Source: Streptomyces katrae
GTDB taxonomy: Bacteria > Actinomycetota > Actinomycetes > Streptomycetales > Streptomycetaceae
NCBI RefSeq assembly: GCF_000966975.1
Contig: NZ_JZWV01000911.1
Coordinates: 1 to 8,538, forward strand
Direction of reading: 5' to 3'
Length of the DNA: 8,538 nucleotides
Shown here: positions 1-5,999 of the stretch, piece after piece
How positions within the stretch are numbered: position 1 is the stretch's first letter
Layout of the letters: the number at the start of each line of letters is the position of its first letter
The notes under the pieces: model-generated
Database searches by the model: none
Seen by the model: the letters and a program-made list of their open reading frames with translations, nothing else
Told to the model about the DNA's origin: nothing
Program-made: the position numbers and the translations under genes

Positions 1-1324
1 CCCCGGGCCCGGCGGGCGGCTCCGGCCGGGGGCGGCCCGCCGCCCGGCCCATCGTCAGGGCCAGCCGGCGCACCCCCGCCCAGTCCATCGGGACGCCGGC
101 GCGGTTCCCCGGCCGGTGCCTCGGCACGACCACGCGCAGCGCGCCCGGCTCCACACGGCAGCGCACGGGGGCCGGCAGCATGACGGACTCGCCGTCGATG
201 CCGATGCGTACCAGCGGTGCGTCGGAGTCCACCTCCACCTCGAGGGCGGTCAGCGAGGTCAGCCCCGTGGAGCGCGCGCCGCGCAGGATGCCCGCGGCCT
301 GGGCGGCGTTGTTCACCTTGATCGCGAGGACGCCGAGGACGCCCGCGTCGAGCCGGCTGCGCCGGCCCAGGCCCGCGGGGTCGCCTGTCCCGTAGGGATT
401 GTTGCTGACCAGCACGGCCTGCGGGTCCTCGACCACGGTGTCCCCGGCGCGCACCGTCAGCCGGGGGCCGGTGTGGCGCGCCAGCAGGTCCGGCAGCAGG
501 CTCAGCGTCGTACGCATCTTGTCGTCGCGGTACGCCGGACTCTGGACCACCTCGGCGTAGGTGCCGAAGGAGGCGTTGTTGACGAAGCCGCGGTCGCCGA
601 CGCGGCCGAGGTCCACCCGGAGTTCGACACCGTCGGTGAGGGCGTCCAGGCAGGTCGAAGGATCGAGCCGGTCCAGCCCGAGGTCCATCGCGAAGTGGTT
701 GCGGGTACCGGCGCTGATGACCAGGAACGGGACCCCGTGCTCGGCGGCGACGGAGGCGACCAGGGCCTGCGTGCCGTCGCCCCCGGCGACCCCGACGAGA
801 TCGGCGCCGCGCTCGATGGCGCGGCGCGCGAGCTCGGCGACGTCCTCGTGGTGGTCGGGGTCGAGCAGCACCACCTCGGCGCCGAGCGCCTCGGCCTTCT
901 CGCGGAGGCCGAAGGCGCCGACCTTCCCGCCCCCCGACCGCGGGTTCATGATCAGGAACGGGTGCCGGGGCGGCCGCGCCGGACGCCCGGGCATGCGGGA
1001 CCGGCCCTCGTCGGCCAGGGCCGACCGCCCGGCCGCCACTGCCAGCCCCCACAGGGCCACCGTGCACAGCACGACCCACAAGAGCTGCGCGCGCACGTAC
1101 GAGACGATCACGGCGACCGGCGAGGCCACGGCGAGGACCAGGGCCATCCAGCGGATCGGCCCGCGATGGGCCAGGAAGAGCCACACGGCCGCCGCCGTGA
1201 CGGCCACGCCGGCCAGTCCCACCGCCACCAGGACGATGCCGCGCAGCCCGGCGAAGACCAGCATGACGGCCAGCGCGGCCGTGCCCGCCAACAGCGCCAG
1301 CCGGGCCTTGACGTGCATGCTCAC
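1..1324 (-). CDS. Membrane-anchored diacylglycerol kinase family lipid kinase (3' end beyond window)
   Basis: This frame is open from GTG at 1324 to the left edge, giving 441 residues and no stop, so the C-terminus is missing. Residues 10-97 hold about four hydrophobic helices. A DAGK catalytic domain follows: NPRSGGGK at 127-134, the nucleotide-binding GGDGT at 181-185, SAGTRNHFAMDLG at 204-216, NNASFG at 249-254 and IGIDGE at 374-379. Family knowledge: such enzymes (DgkB/YegS/LCB5-like) transfer phosphate from ATP to a lipid such as diacylglycerol; the exact lipid cannot be read here. The helices probably hold the kinase at the inner face of the membrane. They lack the PSGH and SRxxxxxH motifs of a PAP2 phosphatase, so this is not the PAP2-DAGK fusion type. 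The start is supported by GGAGG (complement of 1333-1337) eight bases upstream; an in-frame ATG at 1318 is possible but too far from that site. The gene is divergent from the LAL regulator. The last visible residues are Arg/Pro/Gly-rich and probably lie near the natural end. Confidence 0.9.
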   Translation of the reverse strand, partial: MSMHVKARLALLAGTAALAVMLVFAGLRGIVLVAVGLAGVAVTAAAVWLFLAHRGPIRWMALVLAVASPVAVIVSYVRAQLLWVVLCTVALWGLAVAAGRSALADEGRSRMPGRPARPPRHPFLIMNPRSGGGKVGAFGLREKAEALGAEVVLLDPDHHEDVAELARRAIERGADLVGVAGGDGTQALVASVAAEHGVPFLVISAGTRNHFAMDLGLDRLDPSTCLDALTDGVELRVDLGRVGDRGFVNNASFGTYAEVVQSPAYRDDKMRTTLSLLPDLLARHTGPRLTVRAGDTVVEDPQAVLVSNNPYGTGDPAGLGRRSRLDAGVLGVLAIKVNNAAQAAGILRGARSTGLTSLTALEVEVDSDAPLVRIGIDGESVMLPAPVRCRVEPGALRVVVPRHRPGNRAGVPMDWAGVRRLALTMGRAAGRPRPEPPAGPG

Positions 1325-1389
1325 GCAGCCCACCTCCACTCCGCGACACACCACGACACCTCCATTGGCCCCCGCACCCGCCCGGTCCG

Positions 1390-1410
1390 CATCGCCCGGG
1401 CCGGGCGATG
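1390..1410. promoter_or_regulatory. Perfect 21-bp palindrome, candidate operator
   Basis: Ten bases on each side (CATCGCCCGG and its complement) pair perfectly around a single central G at 1400. The site lies in the 250-bp region between the divergent lipid kinase and LAL regulator genes, 66 bases from the kinase start and 165 from the regulator start. An odd-length palindrome with almost no loop fits a dimeric protein-binding site better than an RNA hairpin. I found no convincing -35/-10 pair beside it, so which gene it might control is open. The local base composition makes GC palindromes easier by chance, but the ATC/GAT ends lie outside the GC core. Confidence 0.4.
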
Positions 1411-1469
1411 TGCGCGGCGTGCGATCAAGACGGCAGGACGTGACCATGGAGGGGCACCTGCCTGGGACC

Positions 1470-1489
1470 CCGCCACCGCTGGGTGGCGG
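1470..1489. repeat. 8-bp inverted repeat with GCTG loop (hairpin)
   Basis: CCGCCACC at 1470-1477 is followed by a four-base loop and its exact complement GGTGGCGG at 1482-1489. It lies between the 21-bp palindrome and the leader ORF, in the probable 5' untranslated region of the LAL regulator. No T-run follows. It could be an RNA hairpin in the leader transcript, a second protein site, or chance in GC-rich DNA. Confidence 0.35.
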
Positions 1490-1542
1490 CTCCGGCGGTG
1501 GGGCGCGGACACGGACACGAGGAGCCGGAGGAAGCCCAGGCC

Positions 1543-1578
1543 ATGAAGAGCCGCCTCGCCGGGGGTATGACCTCATGA
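1543..1578 (+). CDS. Possible 11-codon leader ORF coupled to the LAL regulator
   Basis: ATG at 1543 opens a short frame reading MKSRLAGGMTS whose TGA stop (1576-1578) overlaps the ATG of the regulator (1575-1577) as ATGA. GGAGGAA at 1527-1533 sits nine bases before the leader ATG, whereas the regulator's own start has only a run of G (1561-1565). This arrangement suggests that ribosomes load at the leader and reinitiate at the regulator. The peptide has no recognisable domain and no run of one amino acid that would indicate attenuation. Chance is possible, because ATGA overlaps are common. Confidence 0.35.
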   Translation: MKSRLAGGMTS

Positions 1579-4172
1579 CCGTGCCCTTGACCGGCGACCC
1601 CTTGCTGGCCGCGAAACTCGCCGTGCCCTGCCACGCCCCCGGCCTGGTGCGCCGGCCGCGGCTGCTGAACCGGCTCACCCTGGGCACCAAGGGACCGCTG
1701 ACGCTGATCACCGGAGCTCCCGGGGTCGGGAAGACCGCCCTGGCCGCCTCCTGGGCCCGGTCCGCGTCCGCCTCCCGCCCGGTGGTCTGGGTGACGCTCG
1801 ACGAGGACGACACCCCGGGCGTGTTCTGGGCCTACGTCGTCGAAGGCCTCCGGCGCTCCGGGGCCCTGGCCGAGGACGACCTCGGCACGCCCGTCTGCGC
1901 GGACGACGTGGACCGCTCGCTGCTGGTCCGCCTCGCCTCCGCGCTCGAACTCGCCCCGCCCCTGGTGCTGGTAGTCGACGGGCTCGACAAGGCCCCGGGC
2001 AACGCCGTCCCCGAGGGCCTGCGGTTCGTCTCCGAGCACGCCGGCCCGGCCCTGCGGCTGGTCCTGATCAGCCGGGAGGACCCGCCGCTGCCGCTGCACC
2101 GCTACCGGGCCGAGGACCGCGTCCACGAGATCCGCGAACACGACCTGGCGTTCACCCGGAAGGAGGCGGTCCAGCTGCTGCGCGGCCAGGGGACCGCACC
2201 CGACGGCCCCCTCGTGGACCTCCTCCTGGAACACACCGAGGGCTGGGCCGCGGGCCTGCGCCTGTGCGCGCTCGCCATGGCGCGCTCCGAGGACCCCGCC
2301 GACTTCGCCCGTTCCTTCACCGCCTCCGAGCAGGCGGTCTCCGACTACCTCCTCACCGAGGTCCTCGCAGCCCAGCCCGAGCCGGCCCGTGACCTGCTGC
2401 TGCGCGCGGGCGTCCTGAACCGGGTCCACCCCGACCTCGTCGCGGCTCTCACCGGTCGCGGTGACGCGGGCCGCATCCTGCAGGACCTGGCCCGCTGCCA
2501 CGCGTTCGTCGAACCGCTCCCCGGCACCCAGTGGTACCGGTTCCACCCCCTGTTCGCCGCGGCCCTGCGCGCCCACCTGCGCAGCAGGCAGCCCGAGCTG
2601 GAGCCCCTGCTGCACCGCCGGGCCGCCCGCTGGTACGCCGAACAGGGCCGCAGCGCCGAGGCCGTGGACGAGGCCGCCGCGGGCGGCGACTGGAGCTTCG
2701 CCGCCGCCCAGACCGTCCAGCACCTGCTGGTGGTCCCCCTCCTCGCCGGCGGTGGATCCCCGTCCGCCGACACCTTCTCCCGCATGCCCGAGGACGTCCC
2801 CGGCGCCAGGGCGGCCCTGGTCGCCGCCGCCTGCCGGATGGCCCGCCAGGACGTCCCGGGCTGCCGCTCCTGGCTCGCCCGCGCCGAGGCGGCGACCGGC
2901 GGTCCGGCCCTGGAGACCGAACCGGCCGACGGGCTCACCGCCGCCCTGCTGCGGCTGCTGTCCGCCCCCGGCGCCGCCGACGAGGAGGCCCACCGGGTCG
3001 CCGAACTCCTGGCACGCCTCCCGTCCGAGGAGCGCGCCCGCCACCCCGAGCTGGAGCCGCTGCGCCTGTACGGCCAGGCGTGCGCCCGCCTGCGCGGGGG
3101 CCTCCCGCAGCCCGCCCGCGAGGTGCTCGAACAGGCGGTCCGGGCCTGCTGCGGAGACGCCGCGGTCCTGCTGCGGCACCGGTGCCTGGGACGGCTGGCC
3201 CTGGCCGACGCCGCCGCGGGGGAGCTGACCCTCGCCGAGGAGCACGGGGCCGCCTCCCTGGCCCTCGCCGACCAGCACGGCATCCCGGAGTCCCACCGCT
3301 CCGGCGCCGCGGGCCTGGCGCTCGCCGCCGTGGCCCTCGAGCGGGAGGACCTCGCCGCGGCGGCCGGGCACCTCGACCACGCGGAGCTCCTCGCCGACAC
3401 CCGCGACGACCTCGACCTCCTGATCGAGCGGTCGGTGCTCCGGGCCCAGCTGGAAACCGCCCGGGGCGCGTGGGACGCCGCCCGCACGCACCTCGACGGC
3501 CACCTCGAAGGGCCGGCCGCCGCCTCGCCCGGGCCGGCCGCCCGCCTCGCCGTCGCCCATGCCACTGCGGCCCTGGCCCGCGGGGACCTCGACGCCGCGG
3601 CCACCGCCCTGGACCAGGTCGGGACGGGCGACGCCATGCCCTCGCACACGGTGGCGCTGGCCCAGGTCCGCGCCGCCGCCGACCACCCCGCACAGGCCCT
3701 GCGGCTGATCGAGACCGCGGAGGAGTCCGACGCGCTGACCGTGTCCGACCGGGTCCGCCTGCTGCTGCTCCGTGCCCACCAGGCGCTCCTCGACGGACAC
3801 GAGGACAGGGCGCGCGACCTGCTCGTCCAGGCCCTCGACACCGCACGCCCCGAAGGGCTCAGGCGGCCGTTCACGGAGGCCGGTCCCTGGGTGCGGCACC
3901 TGGCCGCCGGCCTCGACGGGCGCAGCGGCTCCTACACGTGGCTCGGTGCCCCGCACGCCCCGGCCGACCGCCCGGTGGTCGAGCAGCTGAGCCCCCGGGA
4001 GCGGGAGGTGCTCCAGCAGGTGGCGCGGATGATGTCCACCGACGAGGTCGCCGCCGAGCTGCAGCTGTCCGTCAACACCGTCAAGACCCACCTGCGCGGC
4101 ATCTACCGCAAGCTGTGCGTCTCCCGCCGGCGCGACGCGGTGGAACGCGCTCGCGAACTGCACATGCTGTGA
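1575..4172 (+). CDS. LAL-type (MalT-like) LuxR family transcriptional regulator
   Basis: This 865-residue protein has the layout of large ATP-binding LuxR regulators. An N-terminal STAND-type ATPase has Walker A GAPGVGKT at 47-54, a Walker B-like VLVVDGLDK at 131-139, the sensor segment ISREDPPLPLHRYR at 165-178 and TEGWAAGLRL at 221-230. A winged-helix region with YRFHPLF at 321-327 and a helical, TPR-like repeat region of about residues 340-760 follow. The C-terminal LuxR helix-turn-helix occupies about 804-865 (SPREREVL at 806-813, recognition helix around SVNTVKTHLRGIYRKL at 832-847). Family knowledge: these proteins bind ATP and an inducer, oligomerise and activate transcription; the inducer and targets are not visible here. 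The second acidic residue of Walker B is Gly136. ATG 1575 is chosen because family members begin within about ten residues of the PLLAAKL motif; an in-frame ATG at 1446 would add 43 Gly/Pro-rich residues. Its own ribosome site is weak, and coupling to the short leader ORF is likely. Confidence 0.92.
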   Translation: MTVPLTGDPLLAAKLAVPCHAPGLVRRPRLLNRLTLGTKGPLTLITGAPGVGKTALAASWARSASASRPVVWVTLDEDDTPGVFWAYVVEGLRRSGALAEDDLGTPVCADDVDRSLLVRLASALELAPPLVLVVDGLDKAPGNAVPEGLRFVSEHAGPALRLVLISREDPPLPLHRYRAEDRVHEIREHDLAFTRKEAVQLLRGQGTAPDGPLVDLLLEHTEGWAAGLRLCALAMARSEDPADFARSFTASEQAVSDYLLTEVLAAQPEPARDLLLRAGVLNRVHPDLVAALTGRGDAGRILQDLARCHAFVEPLPGTQWYRFHPLFAAALRAHLRSRQPELEPLLHRRAARWYAEQGRSAEAVDEAAAGGDWSFAAAQTVQHLLVVPLLAGGGSPSADTFSRMPEDVPGARAALVAAACRMARQDVPGCRSWLARAEAATGGPALETEPADGLTAALLRLLSAPGAADEEAHRVAELLARLPSEERARHPELEPLRLYGQACARLRGGLPQPAREVLEQAVRACCGDAAVLLRHRCLGRLALADAAAGELTLAEEHGAASLALADQHGIPESHRSGAAGLALAAVALEREDLAAAAGHLDHAELLADTRDDLDLLIERSVLRAQLETARGAWDAARTHLDGHLEGPAAASPGPAARLAVAHATAALARGDLDAAATALDQVGTGDAMPSHTVALAQVRAAADHPAQALRLIETAEESDALTVSDRVRLLLLRAHQALLDGHEDRARDLLVQALDTARPEGLRRPFTEAGPWVRHLAAGLDGRSGSYTWLGAPHAPADRPVVEQLSPREREVLQQVARMMSTDEVAAELQLSVNTVKTHLRGIYRKLCVSRRRDAVERARELHML

Positions 4173-4193
4173 CCCCTGCGACACCCGCCCGGC

Positions 4194-4222
4194 CGTGCCT
4201 CACCTGCGACGGGTGAGGTGCG
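4194..4222 (+). terminator. Hairpin after the LAL regulator, candidate intrinsic terminator
   Basis: CCTCACC at 4198-4204 pairs with GGTGAGG at 4212-4218 around a seven-base loop. In RNA two G-U pairs and two further G-C pairs extend the stem outward to 4194 and 4222, giving about 11 pairs. It begins 21 bases after the regulator's stop codon. No U-tract follows, which is usual for actinomycete terminators. It would separate the regulator from the downstream operon, at least partly. Confidence 0.5.
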
Positions 4223-4292
4223 CGGGAGGGCCGGCGGTATGGACGTGGCGGGCCCGACGGGGCTGCGGCGACTGGGAGAGAGGCGGCTGCCC

Positions 4293-4490
4293 ATGCGCTA
4301 CGAATTCCGGATCACGGGCCGTGTGTCCGAGCCGGTCTCCCATGCCTTCCCGGAGCTCCGGGAGTTCCCGGCGGCCCGTCAGACCCTCTTCTTCGGCACC
4401 GTGACCGACGAGGCACACCTCTACGGCCTGCTCGGACGGTTCCGGGACCTGGGACTGCACGTCGAGGAGATGCGACGCCTGCCCGACTGA
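4293..4490 (+). CDS. Small protein of unknown function (65 aa)
   Basis: I do not recognise a named family. The 65-residue product begins MRYEFRITGRVSEPV and ends EEMRRLPD. It has no signal peptide, cysteine or membrane segment. The pattern suggests strand (3-10), helix (13-22), strand (29-40), helix (43-56), strand (58-63), a compact alpha/beta fold that might be a small ACT- or ferredoxin-like sensor or partner domain; that is inference only. The start at ATG 4293 is backed by GGGAGAGAGG at 4274-4283, nine bases upstream. An in-frame ATG at 4239 with GGAGGG before it would add 18 residues, and a GTG at 4218 a few more; I prefer 4293 because the fold-like pattern begins there. It is first in a close-packed trio, 47 bases before the DUF2252 gene, and follows the terminator hairpin of the LAL regulator. 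Confidence 0.75.
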   Translation: MRYEFRITGRVSEPVSHAFPELREFPAARQTLFFGTVTDEAHLYGLLGRFRDLGLHVEEMRRLPD

Positions 4491-4537
4491 CCGGGCACGG
4501 TCGCCCAGGACCCACGCAGGCAGGAGGCGGGAGCACC

Positions 4538-5947
4538 GTGACCACGTTCCCCTTCGCCCCGGGGCCGGCCCCCACACCGGCCGACCGCGCAGAGCGCGGC
4601 AAGCAGGCGCGGGCGGGCCTGCCGCGGTCCGGGCAGGCCCGGTTCGACCCGGGGCCCGACCGGCCCGACCCCGTCGAGGTGCTGCTGGCGCAGGCCGCCT
4701 CACGGGTGCCGGAACTGGTGCCCATCCGGCACGGCCGCATGCTGAAGTCACCCTTCTCCTTCTACCGGGGCGCCGCCGCCGTCATGGCCGCGGACCTGGG
4801 GCGCGCACCCCGCACGGACCTCACCGTGCAACTGTGCGGAGACGCCCACGTCATGAACTTCGGCCTCTTCGCCTCACCCGAGCGCTCCCTCGTCTTCGAC
4901 GTCAACGACTTCGACGAGACCTACCCCGGCCCCTTCGAATGGGACGTCAAGCGGCTCGCGGCGAGCCTCGCCGTCGCGGGCCGCGACAGCGGGTTCACCC
5001 CCCAGGACCGGGCCGCCGTCGTGGCCGAGGCCGTCTCGGCGTACCGGCGCCGGATGCGGCGCCTCGCCGAGATGCGCGTCCTGGACATCTGGTACGCCCA
5101 GGACGACTCCGAGGAGCTCCGCCTGATCGCCGCCCAGGGCGGCGACCGCGTGCTGCGCCGCACCGACCGCACGCTGGCCAAGGCCCGCAGCCGGGACCAC
5201 CTCCAGGCCCTCGCCAAACTCACCCACCGCGTCGGCGGAGAGCTGCGCATCGCTCCCGCCCCGCCCCTGATCGTGCCCCTGTCCCAGGTGCTGGGTGAGG
5301 GCGGCCGCACGGACCAGGACACCGTCGTGCGCGGGCTCATCGAGGCGTACGCGCAGAGCCTGGCTCCCGAACGCCGCGTACTGCTCGCCCGATACCGCCC
5401 GGTCGACGTCGCCCGCAAGGTCGTCGGCGTCGGCAGCGTCGGCACCCGCTGCTGGATCGTCCTGCTGACCGGCCGGGACGAGGACGACCCGCTCCTGCTC
5501 CAGGCGAAGGAGGCCCAGGAATCCGTCCTCGCCCCCTACACCGCGCCCGCGGACTACGGGAGCCAGGGCCTGCGCGTGGTGGCGGGGCAGCGGCTGATGC
5601 AGGCCGCCAGCGACATCTTCCTCGGGTGGATGCGGGTCACCGGCGTCGACGGCAGGGAGCGCGACTTCTACGTCCGCCAACTGCTCGACTGGAAGGGCTC
5701 CATCCGCGTCGAGACGATGCGCCCGGAGGGCCTCAGCCTGTTCGCCCGGGCCTGCGGCTTCTCCCTCGCCCGGGGCCACGCCCGGTCCGGTGATCCCATC
5801 GCCATCGCCGGCTACCTCGGTATTTCCGACGCCTTCGACCGGGCGGTCGCCGCCTACGCGGAGGCGTACGCCGAACAGAACCTGCGCGACTACGACGCGT
5901 TCCTCGAAGCCGCCCGCACCGGCCGTGTGGCGACGGCCGAGGGCTGA
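4538..5947 (+). CDS. DUF2252 family protein, kinase-like
   Basis: The 469-residue product has the hallmarks of DUF2252: RMLKSPFSFYRG at 67-78, CGDAHVMNFG at 100-109, FDVNDFDE at 120-127, WDVKRLAAS at 135-143, RDFYVRQLLDWKGS at 375-388, GHARSGD at 413-419 and DYDAFLEAARTGRV at 451-464. No characterised reaction is known to me for the family. The GDAHxxN...DFD pair resembles the catalytic loop and metal-binding motif of aminoglycoside/choline-type kinases (Asp102, Asn107, Asp124 as candidates). A glycine-rich GVGSVGT (297-303) and a lysine in QAKEA (Lys324) resemble the ATP loop and beta-3 lysine but come after the catalytic loop, as in a circular permutation. No signal peptide or membrane segment is seen, so it is probably cytosolic. 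GTG 4538 is chosen because AGGAGG at 4522-4527 lies ten bases before it. The next gene begins 52 bases downstream, fitting an operon. Confidence 0.9.
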   Translation: MTTFPFAPGPAPTPADRAERGKQARAGLPRSGQARFDPGPDRPDPVEVLLAQAASRVPELVPIRHGRMLKSPFSFYRGAAAVMAADLGRAPRTDLTVQLCGDAHVMNFGLFASPERSLVFDVNDFDETYPGPFEWDVKRLAASLAVAGRDSGFTPQDRAAVVAEAVSAYRRRMRRLAEMRVLDIWYAQDDSEELRLIAAQGGDRVLRRTDRTLAKARSRDHLQALAKLTHRVGGELRIAPAPPLIVPLSQVLGEGGRTDQDTVVRGLIEAYAQSLAPERRVLLARYRPVDVARKVVGVGSVGTRCWIVLLTGRDEDDPLLLQAKEAQESVLAPYTAPADYGSQGLRVVAGQRLMQAASDIFLGWMRVTGVDGRERDFYVRQLLDWKGSIRVETMRPEGLSLFARACGFSLARGHARSGDPIAIAGYLGISDAFDRAVAAYAEAYAEQNLRDYDAFLEAARTGRVATAEG

Positions 5948-5999
5948 CCGACCGCCCGCGGGCCGCGGCGGCGGGCACCGAGAAGAGGGAGGACGAACC

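Noticed and set aside
24..49. GC hairpin near the left edge as a terminator for the lipid kinase gene
   Set aside because: It lies inside the still-open reading frame and consists only of G and C runs, so it is explained by composition.
1405..1428. TTGATC on the minus strand as a -35 box for the lipid kinase gene
   Set aside because: No TAnnnT-like -10 lies at 16-19 bases downstream; the sequence there is the GC core of the palindrome.
116..1546. 476-codon plus-strand frame opposite the lipid kinase gene
   Set aside because: The minus strand encodes a clear DAGK protein over nearly all of this interval; the plus frame has no recognisable motif and a His/Arg/Gly-rich composition.
561..1574. 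Upstream extension of the LAL regulator frame to 561
   Set aside because: The frame is open by chance across the antisense lipid kinase gene. The extension is low-complexity Arg/Ser/Thr/Pro, and the family N-terminus begins just after 1575.
1425..4184. 919-codon open frame on the minus strand, with several more of 250-560 codons on both strands in the same stretch
   Set aside because: They are antisense or out-of-frame shadows of the LAL regulator, caused by high GC content. Their translations are Arg/Gly/Pro/Ala-rich without domains, whereas the regulator has clear ordered motifs.
4489..4502. GACCG/CGGTC hairpin overlapping the stop codon of the 65-aa gene
   Set aside because: The stem has only five pairs and a four-base loop, with the next gene 47 bases after the stop codon; it is too weak to call a terminator.
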